A stretch of 25,973 nt of DNA, from NCBI GenBank assembly GCA_045629305.1, contig JAZQQZ010000005.1:1-25973 (forward strand). The letters run 5' to 3'. Positions 5,788-14,421 of the stretch are shown here, in pieces (within the stretch, counting starts at the first letter, position 1; each line of letters begins with the position of its first letter). Position numbers and translations under genes: made by a program. This stretch comes from UBA1227 sp045629305. GTDB taxonomy: Bacteria > Bacillota > Clostridia > Oscillospirales > Acutalibacteraceae. The notes under the pieces were generated by a model. The model was given only the letters and a program-made list of their open reading frames with translations, did no database searches and was not told the DNA's origin.

Positions 5788-7095
5788 CTACTGTAAATAA
5801 TAAAAAGAGAGCAATGCAAAACCTGCTTCATTTTGAACTATTGCTGTCCCACTTTCGGATACACTTGTAGCATATTTGAATAGGTTTTCCACCACCTGTG
5901 CACCACTTTCATCAATAAATCCCCATTTTCCGTTTTCTTTTACTGCACAGAGTCCTTGCCCACTAGAAATGGCATCTTCATATTTTGGGGAGATCTTAAT
6001 CTTTCCTGTCTCGCTGCTTAGAAAACCATAAACTCCGTCCTTCTTAAATGGTATTAGTCCCCCACTTTCCATAGGTAAACCTATGTATTCATAGTATATG
6101 TCCTCCACTTTGCTGGCATTTTCATCACATAAATAGCACTTGTCACCGCTTTTTAAGATCTGCCTATTATAGTGAATTGTGAATCCATAGTCGTCCGCAA
6201 CTATACCGTCATACTTTGTCGTTCTGGTTATCTCGAACTTCGTATTTATATACTTAATCACACCATTTTGCTTAATTGCAGCTATACCAGAGGTAAAGTT
6301 ATATGCTGCTTCCAAGCCAAAGAGATATTCATGACCTTCCTTATCTATATACCCGAAAGTCCCATCTCTTTTGGCAACTGCATAGCCATTATAGAAAGGG
6401 CCTAAGAAGGAATAGTTCACATCTGTAACCAGTTGCCTTTTCCCATCCTTATCAACAAAACACCACTTTCCATCCTGCACAGCAGGATACAATTCTTTGT
6501 CCTCTGATACGGGACCTAAATAGGTGACACTGCCATAAGCTGTTCGCTTTCCTTTCGTGTTATAAGCTGATCCCTTTGCATTTTCTGTACAGATACAGAT
6601 CTCTAAACTAAGAGGTGAGTTAACCTGCCAAGACTTGGCCCCAGAAACTCCAATATATTGCAACGAATACTTGGATTTTAGTTCTAAAATTCTTTGCTCA
6701 ATTTTGTCGGTTTGCTCCACTTTGGAAAGAATTTCATAAGATTTCGAATATTTTCCTCCACTTTCTAGGGAATTTGCCAGCAAAATGGTTACTTCTTCAT
6801 TTTCTAGATCTTTTTCTAAAAGCTTCATATACACATCTGCTGCGTCATCATATTTCTCTTTCGCAACATATGTTTTAGCAAGACCAAGGAGAGCTTTTCC
6901 ATCCTTTGGATGTATATCTAATGCTCCTTTATATTTCTTTTCTGCGTCATCATACATCTTCTTTTCATATGATGACTTTGCAAGTTCCATATAGTTATTA
7001 AAAGCACTTATTCCTGTCTTATAATCATGAATTACTTTAAACCAGGAAAGACCACAGAGAATAACCATTGCCATAAGATACAAATAACGCTTCAT
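5788..7095 (-). CDS. membrane-anchored TPR and WG-repeat protein
   Basis: This 435-aa protein has one N-terminal membrane segment (about 4-20) without a clear cleavage site. A helical region (30-135) has two to three TPR units, for example YDDAEKKYKGALDIHPKDGK (48-67) and KYDDAADVYMKLLEKD (81-96). The rest carries at least five WG (KWG-type) repeats: GKWCFVDKDGK (209-219), GTFGYIDKEG (245-254), GVIKYINTKF (278-287), GVYGFLSSETG (354-364) and GKWGFIDESG (389-398). Both repeat types are protein-binding scaffolds, so an assembly or scaffold role for the pilus machinery is plausible but inferred. Its start overlaps the prepilin peptidase stop in an ATGA junction. The large repeat part most likely faces outward, although topology is not certain. 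Confidence 0.82.
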   Translation of the reverse strand: MKRYLYLMAMVILCGLSWFKVIHDYKTGISAFNNYMELAKSSYEKKMYDDAEKKYKGALDIHPKDGKALLGLAKTYVAKEKYDDAADVYMKLLEKDLENEEVTILLANSLESGGKYSKSYEILSKVEQTDKIEQRILELKSKYSLQYIGVSGAKSWQVNSPLSLEICICTENAKGSAYNTKGKRTAYGSVTYLGPVSEDKELYPAVQDGKWCFVDKDGKRQLVTDVNYSFLGPFYNGYAVAKRDGTFGYIDKEGHEYLFGLEAAYNFTSGIAAIKQNGVIKYINTKFEITRTTKYDGIVADDYGFTIHYNRQILKSGDKCYLCDENASKVEDIYYEYIGLPMESGGLIPFKKDGVYGFLSSETGKIKISPKYEDAISSGQGLCAVKENGKWGFIDESGAQVVENLFKYATSVSESGTAIVQNEAGFALLSFYYLQ

Positions 7096-7532
7096 GCAAT
7101 CACCTCTGAAACAATAGCTATAGCCGTACCAATAAAGATGAATGGAAAGAAAGGAACTTCAGTATCAAGTTTTGCCTTCTTTCTAGCCAATTGAATTGTT
7201 GAAAACAATAGTGACACTATGCTGATTAAAAACAATGCTCTTAAAAACAGTTTGGATCCCAGAAAGAATCCAAGAGCAATTAAGATAAATATGTCAGCCT
7301 TCCCAATGCCATCTTTCTTAATCAAGAAAAGAATTACCATAATGAGAACTGCAACAGATAAACCAAGCAAGCTTTCTATCAGCAACTCTTTCGTTTTAAA
7401 AATTATTAGAAGAATTATTTTTAGAACAACTATAAAAACCGAATAAAAATTATGAACTTGTCGCAACTTTAAATCCTCTAACACGGCAAAAACCAATGCA
7501 AATAAAACAATGAAATAATAGTTATTACTCAT
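7092..7532 (-). CDS. A24-family prepilin peptidase (TadV/CpaA-like)
   Basis: A 146-aa membrane aspartic protease that would cleave prepilin leader peptides at the inner face of the membrane. The two catalytic aspartates fit the family: Asp20 in EDLKLRQVHN (19-28), matching the D-x5-I-P-N pattern, and Asp80 in GIGKADIF (75-82), matching GxGxGD with Ala in place of the last Gly. About four hydrophobic segments follow. The short length with no N-terminal methyltransferase domain is normal for TadV/CpaA. Flanked by four-base ATGA overlaps on both sides. Its likely substrates are the pseudopilin encoded immediately upstream and perhaps the Flp-like pilin. Confidence 0.87.
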   Translation of the reverse strand: MSNNYYFIVLFALVFAVLEDLKLRQVHNFYSVFIVVLKIILLIIFKTKELLIESLLGLSVAVLIMVILFLIKKDGIGKADIFILIALGFFLGSKLFLRALFLISIVSLLFSTIQLARKKAKLDTEVPFFPFIFIGTAIAIVSEVIA

Positions 7533-8536
7533 AGAGCATCCTCACTATATTCAAATCTAATTTCTATTCCCTTATTAAGATAAGCAGTTGAAAGAGAATT
7601 TAGATATCCACTAAGAACTTCTGTATTTGCCTCGTTTGGCAGAACAATCAGAAGTTCTTTTTTATTTACCTCAAGTTTCAGCGTGGAGCCGTCCTCCATG
7701 ATTATCTCGTTATTGCTTTGCTTTATATCCTTTTCGAACTCATATACATATTTATCTATTCTTTCTTTTATGTTTTCTGTGTTCGGCGAATAGTTTTCTG
7801 CCTTACTTCTGTCACCATTGCAATATGAATATGTTCTATCAAAAATATTGAGTGAAACTATTTCACATACCCTGCCTTCATCACGGTAATAGAGATCAAA
7901 GCCCTGCCCGCTCTTAACCTTGGCAGCTTCATCTGTACCTTTTAACAAACTTACAAAATACTTCCCTCTAGCAAAATTAGTCGCATTCCAGATAGAACCA
8001 CTGTTGCCACCTTTTCCACTAATAGTGTCAACATTGTAAGGAAGCCATGCAGCTGTCTGAACTTTTTGGCAAACTGAAATTGTCTTATCTACAAGTCCAA
8101 ATGTCTCAACCTTTATCTCATAATTTGCAACCAAACAAATTGATTTGCTATCGCCTAAGACATTCGATGCTGAATAGTTTATCTCTTGATTCTTTATCTG
8201 CTTTAAGACCTTTTCATCTATCTTTGGTGTAACTAAAGTTGAGCCGAAAGTTTTTCCTGCTAAAGTTCCTGCTGCATCTTTTGCAACCGACTGAATGACT
8301 TCTTTAAGTTCCGTAACTTCCGTATTATCAAGACTCACAGTTCCCATTACTGCATAGGAATAGTTAGAGAGTTGCATTGCTGTTTCGTTCAAAGCACTCT
8401 GTACTTCGGACTCCACTTGTATTATTGAAATTATCGAAATGATCATCATAAAGAGAGCAGTGAAAATAACAATAGTCAATGCTCCTTCAACTGTATAAAG
8501 ACCTTTCTCACTTTTTAGCAAAAGATTCATATGCAT
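7529..8536 (-). CDS. TadE-like pseudopilin
   Basis: A 335-aa protein with an N-terminal class III-type signal: EKG then LYTVE (cleavage between Gly12 and Leu13, Glu17 at +5), followed by a hydrophobic helix (about 18-40). This is the clearest prepilin cleavage motif in the locus. The remainder is a long, mostly polar extracytoplasmic domain that I cannot assign further. Two start codons are possible, ATG at 8536 or ATG at 8530 (MNLLLKSEKG); the ribosome site AAGAGA fits either. The start overlaps the end of the preceding lipoprotein gene by about 23-29 bases, and the stop overlaps the peptidase start in ATGA. TadE proteins are minor pilins or assembly factors of Flp pili. Confidence 0.75.
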   Translation of the reverse strand: MHMNLLLKSEKGLYTVEGALTIVIFTALFMMIISIISIIQVESEVQSALNETAMQLSNYSYAVMGTVSLDNTEVTELKEVIQSVAKDAAGTLAGKTFGSTLVTPKIDEKVLKQIKNQEINYSASNVLGDSKSICLVANYEIKVETFGLVDKTISVCQKVQTAAWLPYNVDTISGKGGNSGSIWNATNFARGKYFVSLLKGTDEAAKVKSGQGFDLYYRDEGRVCEIVSLNIFDRTYSYCNGDRSKAENYSPNTENIKERIDKYVYEFEKDIKQSNNEIIMEDGSTLKLEVNKKELLIVLPNEANTEVLSGYLNSLSTAYLNKGIEIRFEYSEDAL

Positions 8537-8984
8537 AATCTCTTATCGCTTCTATTTCAGACTTATACTCCTCATCCTTACACATACAGAAAACATAAGC
8601 CACTGGATCTTCTACAAAACACCCATAGAAATAGTAGTCCTCTTCCAGTCTGTTGTTTTTTAATATTCCAGATACCAATTCATCTGAATCGTCAAAACAA
8701 AATTCAATGCGATTTCTATAAAACTTTGTACTGAAATGCAATTCAAGATTTTTCTTTATATCTTCCTCCGGGTCATTTGTCTCACCAATGATTACATATG
8801 TATCTGGAAATTTATCATTCGTGAAAAGCATCGTTGAATTTCCACCACCAATCCAGCCACTAGGCAAACTTACCTTTGTATAAGATAAATTGCATACAGT
8901 CTCTTTTCTTTCTTCACTCGTTATCACTCTACTGCAACCACACAACATAAAGAGAGTGATAACGATTAAAACAAAACGCTTAAT
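8508..8984 (-). CDS. small lipoprotein of the Tad operon, probable ATT start
   Basis: Reading from the only ATG (8948) gives MLCGCS, a lipobox with no signal peptide and no ribosome site. Extending the same frame upstream to an ATT at 8984-8982 adds I-K-R-F-V-L-I-V-I-T-L-F, making a complete lipoprotein signal (basic start, hydrophobic core, lipobox LCGC with Cys17). The ATT follows GGAGGAG at about 7 bases and shares one base with the TAA of the upstream gene. No ATG, GTG or TTG occurs between. I therefore place the start at ATT, giving 158 aa. The mature part has several cysteines and no domain I recognise. As a lipoprotein in a Tad operon it may play the part of the TadD or other accessory lipoproteins, but that is inference. 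Confidence 0.72.
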   Translation of the reverse strand: MKRFVLIVITLFMLCGCSRVITSEERKETVCNLSYTKVSLPSGWIGGGNSTMLFTNDKFPDTYVIIGETNDPEEDIKKNLELHFSTKFYRNRIEFCFDDSDELVSGILKNNRLEEDYYFYGCFVEDPVAYVFCMCKDEEYKSEIEAIRDYAYESFAKK

Positions 8985-11001
8985 AACCGAACTCCTCCTT
9001 CATCTTTATCTTGTGATTTGAAACTGTTACAGATGTAGATACCGTTGCACCGAAGTATCTTTTTGTAATATCAAATTGCGAATCTCGCTTTGCACAATTA
9101 ATCTGCATTACTGTTGCAGTGCGTTTTAAGACATTGGTCTTTTTCTTGTCGCTCGAGAGAAGGACCATAACAAAAAGTTTAAGATAATCCTCATAAGTCA
9201 TTCCTATTCCTGAACTTTTAGACACGGTGCTTGCCGTATCATCTCCAAGATATTTCCCTATCTCATCTGCATAAGAATTAATTACCTCTATCGTATTATC
9301 TTTGACTTTATCCGATGCAGAACCAATCGCCTTCTGTAAACTTCCTTCTGCTTTTTCTGCAATACTATTTACAGATGCTTCGACTTTCGAATAGAGTGTG
9401 CTATATGCACTGCTTATAGCGTTACTAATTTTCTCTCCCGCAGCTTTAGAAATCGCTTCGTCATCAGTAACGAAATCTGGGAGATTCTCATAAATCTTAT
9501 CAGTTAGTGTCAATAGACAATATTTATTAAAAAGAGTTTTGGCCGTTTCTATTCCTTTAGAAGAATTTGGTATTGAATTAACTGCTCTTCTTAAAAGCCC
9601 TTCAATTTCTTCTTTCGTATATGTGACATCTGTCTTGCTTGTAATTGTATTTATCTTATTCTGCACAGCGGTTACCACTGTGTTCGTCAAAGTCTGCGCA
9701 GCGCTTTGGCCTGTCTGGTTCATATAGCTAAGAGCTGCGTCTTTGATGTCCTCTGTTTTCTCAATAGAGGCATCTTCTATTTTCTTGAAGACATCATCTA
9801 TTTCTTTGGAAGCATAAGACGCAGCGCCACCGGCGAGTGTACGAGTCACACCGGACAGGCCAAGTGTCCATGTGGATGCAGTCTTATAAAGTGGAACTGT
9901 TTTGCCTTTGCAAAGTGATGCCACATCAAGAGTAGTTTCAGCCGTTGCCCATGCAATCAGAATTGCGTTTTGGATGACAGGTATTCCGACACCTGTCCAT
10001 CCTGCAATTGCAGTTGCTGCGGCAAGGGCACTCTCCTGCATAGATGCAGAAGAATAAACATAGATTGAATTAAAAAGTAATCTTATTGCGAAAATAAGAT
10101 TGAGTGCCGAAGAGATATTTTCCTTTGTTGTATTTTGACCGAAGATAATATATTCAATTTCACTAGAAAGCATAGGATGATTTTCAAATGTCACATCCAT
10201 AAGATTGTGATCTGATTCTTTGGTTGTAAGACAACCGAACATTCCAAGAATGTACTCTGCCTCATAACAATTAAGAGCAATATTCTTTATTCCCTTAATA
10301 TCATTTACACTTAAACTGTCTTTGCTTGTTGACCCAATCATTTCGTAAATGTTCTTTGATATCAGCGAAGCAATTTCTATGTTGTCTCCATTATTGAAAC
10401 TTGCGAGGTCTGTATTTCCAATTTCTTCGAGACCTGATTTCATGGCTTTTGCATCAGATTCAGAAATCGTCTCTGTTGCATATTTAGAACCTTCGGCCTG
10501 TGACTTAATTTCCTCTTCGCCATCATCTACTTTAGATGACAGAGTGCCAACTTTAGAAAGCACTTCTATCTTCTGAGATAAGTTCTTGCTCCATTCATAT
10601 GGAGCACGATATTTCATATAATTTTTAATGCTTTCATCTAAGGCGTCTGGTGATATGACGCTTCTATCATCATCGAACTCTATTTCAAAAGCGTCGGGAA
10701 AAGTTCTAATTGTATTTTCAACTTCTGATGAATCAATCATGTTAGAAAAATAGACAATGAGATTTTCCTGCAAGTCGCTATCTGAACTAGACATAGCGAA
10801 AAGTCCATAAAGTTCTTTGAACGTTCTGTCATATCCTGCGAGTGCAGAGTTCTCGGTAAGTTCTAAAGCTCCCTCAACTTTTGCTTTAGCTGCAGAATAT
10901 CTTGCAGAGTCAATTGCAAGGTATACGCATGTATACATTGGCACAAGAACAAGTATTAAAAATATAGAAATGGATCCTTTTGCTTTCTCAAAAAATCGCA
11001 T
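8980..11001 (-). CDS. DUF5702-like Tad-associated protein
   Basis: A 673-aa protein with one N-terminal hydrophobic segment: KAKGSISIFLILVLVPMYTC (about 7-26), followed by LAIDSARYSAAKAKVEGALE (28-47) and YDRTFKELYGLFAMSSSD (57-74). This layout is what I recall for DUF5702 proteins, which occur in Tad-type loci of Lachnospiraceae and resemble TadE/TadG pseudopilins at the N-terminus. There is a Gly before SISIF but no Glu at +5, so standard prepilin cleavage is doubtful. A second hydrophobic region (about 310-350) and a long helical part rich in Ser, Lys and Glu (about 400-600) follow. Its start overlaps the upstream TadE-like gene by 14 bases. It is probably an extracytoplasmic part of the pilus base or tip; this is unproven. 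Confidence 0.78.
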   Translation of the reverse strand: MRFFEKAKGSISIFLILVLVPMYTCVYLAIDSARYSAAKAKVEGALELTENSALAGYDRTFKELYGLFAMSSSDSDLQENLIVYFSNMIDSSEVENTIRTFPDAFEIEFDDDRSVISPDALDESIKNYMKYRAPYEWSKNLSQKIEVLSKVGTLSSKVDDGEEEIKSQAEGSKYATETISESDAKAMKSGLEEIGNTDLASFNNGDNIEIASLISKNIYEMIGSTSKDSLSVNDIKGIKNIALNCYEAEYILGMFGCLTTKESDHNLMDVTFENHPMLSSEIEYIIFGQNTTKENISSALNLIFAIRLLFNSIYVYSSASMQESALAAATAIAGWTGVGIPVIQNAILIAWATAETTLDVASLCKGKTVPLYKTASTWTLGLSGVTRTLAGGAASYASKEIDDVFKKIEDASIEKTEDIKDAALSYMNQTGQSAAQTLTNTVVTAVQNKINTITSKTDVTYTKEEIEGLLRRAVNSIPNSSKGIETAKTLFNKYCLLTLTDKIYENLPDFVTDDEAISKAAGEKISNAISSAYSTLYSKVEASVNSIAEKAEGSLQKAIGSASDKVKDNTIEVINSYADEIGKYLGDDTASTVSKSSGIGMTYEDYLKLFVMVLLSSDKKKTNVLKRTATVMQINCAKRDSQFDITKRYFGATVSTSVTVSNHKIKMKEEFGY

Positions 11002-11485
11002 CGTATATACCCTTTAATTCATCAAAATCGGAAACTATGTTTTTACCAAAATCAATCGTGTTCGCGAACTCTGCCGGTTTATAAATTGTCTTGGATTTCT
11101 TGATCGTGAAAATCTCTTTGCCAAAATATTTGCCCGTGATATAAACTGACGCAATCGGTTGTCGAAGTTTTCCCGTGACACTGCAACCACTATCAAAAGA
11201 AAGCCCAGGCAAAACAGATACTCCTTTTAGGCTCTTCTTTAAATTTTCGTTTTCCTCTTTGCTATCTTCTTCGGAAATATATTCGCCAAGAAGTTGCCAA
11301 TACATTCCACTGCTTCCAACCTTTTCTGAAAGAGAATATAAAGTACTCCTTGCAAGGTTGTTCGAATGAACATAAAGGAACATTCCAAATGCAAGATATA
11401 AAAGAGTAAGCACGACAATCATTGCAGCCGGTAATACAAACGAAATCTCAACAACTTGTGCCGATGCCTTTTCAAGCTTTTTCAT
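10988..11485 (-). CDS. TadE-like pseudopilin
   Basis: A 165-aa protein with a short basic leader and a membrane helix: KASAQVVEISFVLPAAM (6-22), then a hydrophobic core to about residue 36. The pattern S8 then A9-Q-V-V-E13 resembles a prepilin site with Ser in place of the usual Gly at -1 and Glu at +5. The remaining 125 residues form a polar extracytoplasmic domain with one Cys. This is the usual TadE architecture and size. The ATG shares one base with the TAA of the Flp-like pilin gene (TAATG), indicating coupled translation. Confidence 0.8.
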   Translation of the reverse strand: MKKLEKASAQVVEISFVLPAAMIVVLTLLYLAFGMFLYVHSNNLARSTLYSLSEKVGSSGMYWQLLGEYISEEDSKEENENLKKSLKGVSVLPGLSFDSGCSVTGKLRQPIASVYITGKYFGKEIFTIKKSKTIYKPAEFANTIDFGKNIVSDFDELKGIYDAIF

Positions 11486-11664
11486 TAGACTCCCATGGCT
11501 TCCCTTATTTTGTCGAACATCGCTGTGACAATATCCGTCATCTCGTTTTGGAAAATGGCAACGAGAGCAATTACCACGATGATGATTAAAACCATAGAAA
11601 TAATATTTATCTCCGCCTCTTCTTTCTTATTTAGAAAAGCCCAAATCATTGCAAACAAATTCAT
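11485..11664 (-). CDS. Flp-like pilin (59 aa)
   Basis: A short gene between tadC and tadE, with a strong GGAGGACATT ribosome site before ATG at 11664. The product has an 18-residue leader-like start (MNLFAMIWAFLNKKEEAE), then a hydrophobic helix INIISMVLIIIVVIALVAIF (19-38), then a short amphipathic tail ending EAMGV. This is the size and shape of Flp pilins, which polymerise into Tad fibres. Unlike typical Flp there is no Gly before an E-Y/F pair: counting Glu18 as +5 puts Lys13 at -1. Processing by the locus peptidase is therefore uncertain. Position in the operon supports the major pilin call. Confidence 0.75.
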   Translation of the reverse strand: MNLFAMIWAFLNKKEEAEINIISMVLIIIVVIALVAIFQNEMTDIVTAMFDKIREAMGV

Positions 11665-11673
11665 AATGTCCTC

Positions 11674-12522
11674 CTAGAGTAAATTGTTAAACGCCGGAAC
11701 AATCACCATAATTAACACGCCGATAAACATGAGCATTATCGGCAATAGGAGTTTCTGCTCCGCGCTCGTTCCGGCAAGTCTGGCCCGTGTCTTTCGCTCT
11801 TCCCAGGCGGTGCCCGCCATCTCATTTAGAAGAGCCGGAAATTCCGGGCCACCTTTCATAAGATTTTGCTTGTAGAGGGATACAAATTTGCGAACCTCTT
11901 TACAGCCACTTCTAAATGCAAGGCCCTCCATGGCAAGATCAATTGACATTCCATTCTCGATATCAAGTGATGTCCTCTGCATCTCTTCATATAAGATCCC
12001 CGTGCCACCGAACGCCACTCGCTTAAAAGCATCCGCTCCGGTGACGCCGGCATTAACAAGAAGCGACATCTTCGATAGAACTGTCGCAAAATCTTTCAAA
12101 ATCATCTCATGCCGTTTCGAGAGAACACCTCGGAGCCAAAGGTCAAAATATGCGACTTGGAAAGCAATAAGGAGTAGTATGGCTCCGCCGATTACGATGT
12201 TCTCCGAAACGGCAATCGTTAGAAAAACTATTGGAGAAAAAAGCAAGATATATGTATACGATGCAAACGATGCGCTTCTTGCAATTTTACCGGCAGTTTT
12301 ATTGTCATAAATCTCTGCCAGATTTCGAATTCGTTTTCCATCGTTTGAAATCTTAATTTTTTCTTTTGCTTTTTCTCCAACGAAGAACAGATCCTCAAGA
12401 AGAAATACCTTGAGTCCTGTTTTCGAATATTCTTTACCTCGACAGGTTATAAAAATTGCGATGTCTAAAAGAATGATTATTGAAGCTATTACCAAAAAAA
12501 TAATCTTTATTACAACGCTCAT
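11674..12522 (-). CDS. TadC-like type II secretion F-domain membrane protein
   Basis: A 282-aa inner-membrane platform protein of the T2SSF/GspF fold. It has an N-terminal membrane segment (about 2-24), two closely spaced membrane helices (about 90-130), a cytoplasmic helical domain with KMSLLVNAGVTGADAFKRVA (150-169) and LAMEGLAFRSGCKEVRKFV (195-213), and a C-terminal membrane helix (about 258-280). The KxxxLLxxGxxxxxA pattern is characteristic of GspF repeats. With the TadB-like protein it would form the platform on which the TadA ATPase acts. It starts a few bases after the TadB-like stop and ends nine bases before the pilin start. Confidence 0.87.
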   Translation of the reverse strand: MSVVIKIIFLVIASIIILLDIAIFITCRGKEYSKTGLKVFLLEDLFFVGEKAKEKIKISNDGKRIRNLAEIYDNKTAGKIARSASFASYTYILLFSPIVFLTIAVSENIVIGGAILLLIAFQVAYFDLWLRGVLSKRHEMILKDFATVLSKMSLLVNAGVTGADAFKRVAFGGTGILYEEMQRTSLDIENGMSIDLAMEGLAFRSGCKEVRKFVSLYKQNLMKGGPEFPALLNEMAGTAWEERKTRARLAGTSAEQKLLLPIMLMFIGVLIMVIVPAFNNLL

Positions 12523-12524
12523 AT

Positions 12525-13259
12525 TTAGACCTCTATTTTTACTATTTTCTGACCGAGTACATATGAGAATGCGAAAATCAAAACCGCCACAGTATTGATT
12601 AAAATCGAACTGCCCGACATGAACTCATCACCCAAAATTCTAAGCGTGCCAGTAATTACAATTGGCATAAGGGCCATAATGTTGAGCTCGTTCTTCGGTG
12701 CTGCAAGGCTTGTGGCAATCTCGTTTTCAATAGAGATTTTTTCAATGATACTGTTCTTCGTATCATTAACCGTCTGTTTCAAATTACCTCCAGCAATATT
12801 GCATACCGAATAGACATCTCCGAAAATTCTTACATCCTCACTCATTGTACGAGATGCCATGTCACTGAGCAGTTCATCAATTCCTCGTCCACTCTTTAAT
12901 CCATTTGCAACTCTTTTACTCTCGATACAAATCGGTGATGTTTTCTGATAAAGGCCGCTCATATCTTCGCTTGCTAAAATAAATGCCTCATAGGTATTCT
13001 TTCCACAAGAAAGAGAACTTGAGATTGCGTCGAGATAATCGCAAAATTCAATTGTAAATTCTTTCTTTCTGCGATTTATAAGACCACGTACATAGAATTT
13101 CGAAAAAATAAATCCGGCTACAACTGCAGCAATCAAATTTACTATCAAAGTTGCATAGATTATTGATGCAGCAAAATATCCTCCCGCTGCACCTATCAGG
13201 AAACCTGTACCGTATTCCAAAGTTCCATATCTTTTACCACAATAACTATGCTTTTCCAT
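12525..13259 (-). CDS. TadB-like type II secretion F-domain membrane protein
   Basis: A 244-aa protein of the GspF/TadB group. It has two membrane helices near the N-terminus (about 17-55), a basic patch (VRGLINRRKKEFTIEF, about 57-72), a helical F-domain with DYLDAISSSLSCGKNTYEAF (74-93) and a C-terminal membrane region (about 195-240). The basic RRKK stretch after the membrane helices is typical of TadB. It overlaps the end of tadA by 14 bases and precedes the TadC-like gene by two bases. It is slightly shorter than the usual 290-320 aa TadB, lacking some N-terminal sequence. Confidence 0.83.
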   Translation of the reverse strand: MEKHSYCGKRYGTLEYGTGFLIGAAGGYFAASIIYATLIVNLIAAVVAGFIFSKFYVRGLINRRKKEFTIEFCDYLDAISSSLSCGKNTYEAFILASEDMSGLYQKTSPICIESKRVANGLKSGRGIDELLSDMASRTMSEDVRIFGDVYSVCNIAGGNLKQTVNDTKNSIIEKISIENEIATSLAAPKNELNIMALMPIVITGTLRILGDEFMSGSSILINTVAVLIFAFSYVLGQKIVKIEV

Positions 13260-14421
13260 AAAGTGTTAATTTCTCCGTATGCATCAATTCTTTGTCTGTT
13301 TTCGAAAGTTTCCCATCCTGTAATTTATAGAGACAGGAAAGTTCAACCTCACCATCAAGAAGACCTATTACCTCACTTATCTCAGCAACTCTTCTCTTAC
13401 CTTGCCCATCTTTTGTAAGATGAACAATTATATCTATCGAAGATGCAATATGCTGACGAATGGCAAGAAGTGGAAATGAATTTCCACTTTCAAGTATCAT
13501 CGTCTCAAGGCGATAAATCATATCTATCGAACTGTTGGCATGACCTGTAGAAAGAGATCCGTCATGACCCGTGTTCATGGCATTTAACATGTCGAGTGCT
13601 TCGGCTCCACGAACTTCACCAACAATAATTCTGTCCGGTCGCATTCTAAGCGAAGTCTTTATAAGTTCTCTAATTGTGATCTCACCAGTTCCTGATGTAT
13701 TGGCATTTCTTGCTTCCATTCGAACGAGGTTCGGAACTCCAGTTATCTGAAGTTCTGCGGAGTCTTCAATTGTCACTATTCTCTCGTCCTTCGGAATGTA
13801 ATCTGAGAGCGCGTTAAGGAATGTCGTCTTACCAGAGCTTGTGCCGCCGCTTATAAAAATGTTGTACTTTGCTTTGACGAGGCCTATTAAAAATTCTGCT
13901 GCCTCCTCTGTTATAGACTCCAAAGAAATCAGATTTTCTAATGTGATTCTTGAGTGAGGGAATCGTCTAATTGTCACAAGTGCACCTGTGAGTGACACAG
14001 GTGGTAAAACGATATTGACGCGCTCTCCTCCAGGAAGCCTTGTGTCAACTATTGGATTGGCGAGGTTTACCTCGCGACCAGCTTTACCGACTATTCTCTG
14101 TATTACATCAAAGAGTTCTTTTTCATCTTCAAATTTATATTCGGACAAAATCATCTGCCCATTTCTTTCCATATAAATCTCATCGAATGAATTCACCATT
14201 ATCTCGCAGATGTTGTCATCTGCGAGCATCTCATCTAAAATTCCGAGACCGCGAATTGAACTATAAATTCTATTGATTATTTTCTGCTTTTCAGCCGGCT
14301 CAAAATATTCTCCTTTATTGTGCTTTAAGAAAAGACTGTTAATTAGTCGATATAATTCATCACTGCTAAGATTGTTCAAATTGGAAAATTCGAACAATTC
14401 TTTTTTTATTTCTTCATACAT
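13246..14421 (-). CDS. tadA: Tad pilus assembly ATPase TadA (CpaF family)
   Basis: A 391-aa secretion ATPase that should power pilus assembly and possibly retraction. All hallmarks are present: Walker A SGGTSSGKTTF (about 191-201), the Asp box TIEDSAEL (217-224), Walker B with RPDRIIVGEVRGAEA (261-275) and the His box NTGHDGSLSTGHANS (283-297). The N-terminal part has the conserved NPIVDTRLPGGERVNIVLPP (about 122-141). Length matches CpaF/TadA. I chose ATG at 14421; an in-frame TTG one codon upstream lacks support. The start lies inside the end of the TadZ-like gene (8-base overlap). Confidence 0.93.
   Translation of the reverse strand: MYEEIKKELFEFSNLNNLSSDELYRLINSLFLKHNKGEYFEPAEKQKIINRIYSSIRGLGILDEMLADDNICEIMVNSFDEIYMERNGQMILSEYKFEDEKELFDVIQRIVGKAGREVNLANPIVDTRLPGGERVNIVLPPVSLTGALVTIRRFPHSRITLENLISLESITEEAAEFLIGLVKAKYNIFISGGTSSGKTTFLNALSDYIPKDERIVTIEDSAELQITGVPNLVRMEARNANTSGTGEITIRELIKTSLRMRPDRIIVGEVRGAEALDMLNAMNTGHDGSLSTGHANSSIDMIYRLETMILESGNSFPLLAIRQHIASSIDIIVHLTKDGQGKRRVAEISEVIGLLDGEVELSCLYKLQDGKLSKTDKELMHTEKLTLYGKA

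Noticed and set aside
11888..12310. 140-codon plus-strand frame inside the TadC-like gene
   Set aside because: No ribosome site and no recognisable protein; it is a shadow of a clear T2SSF gene.
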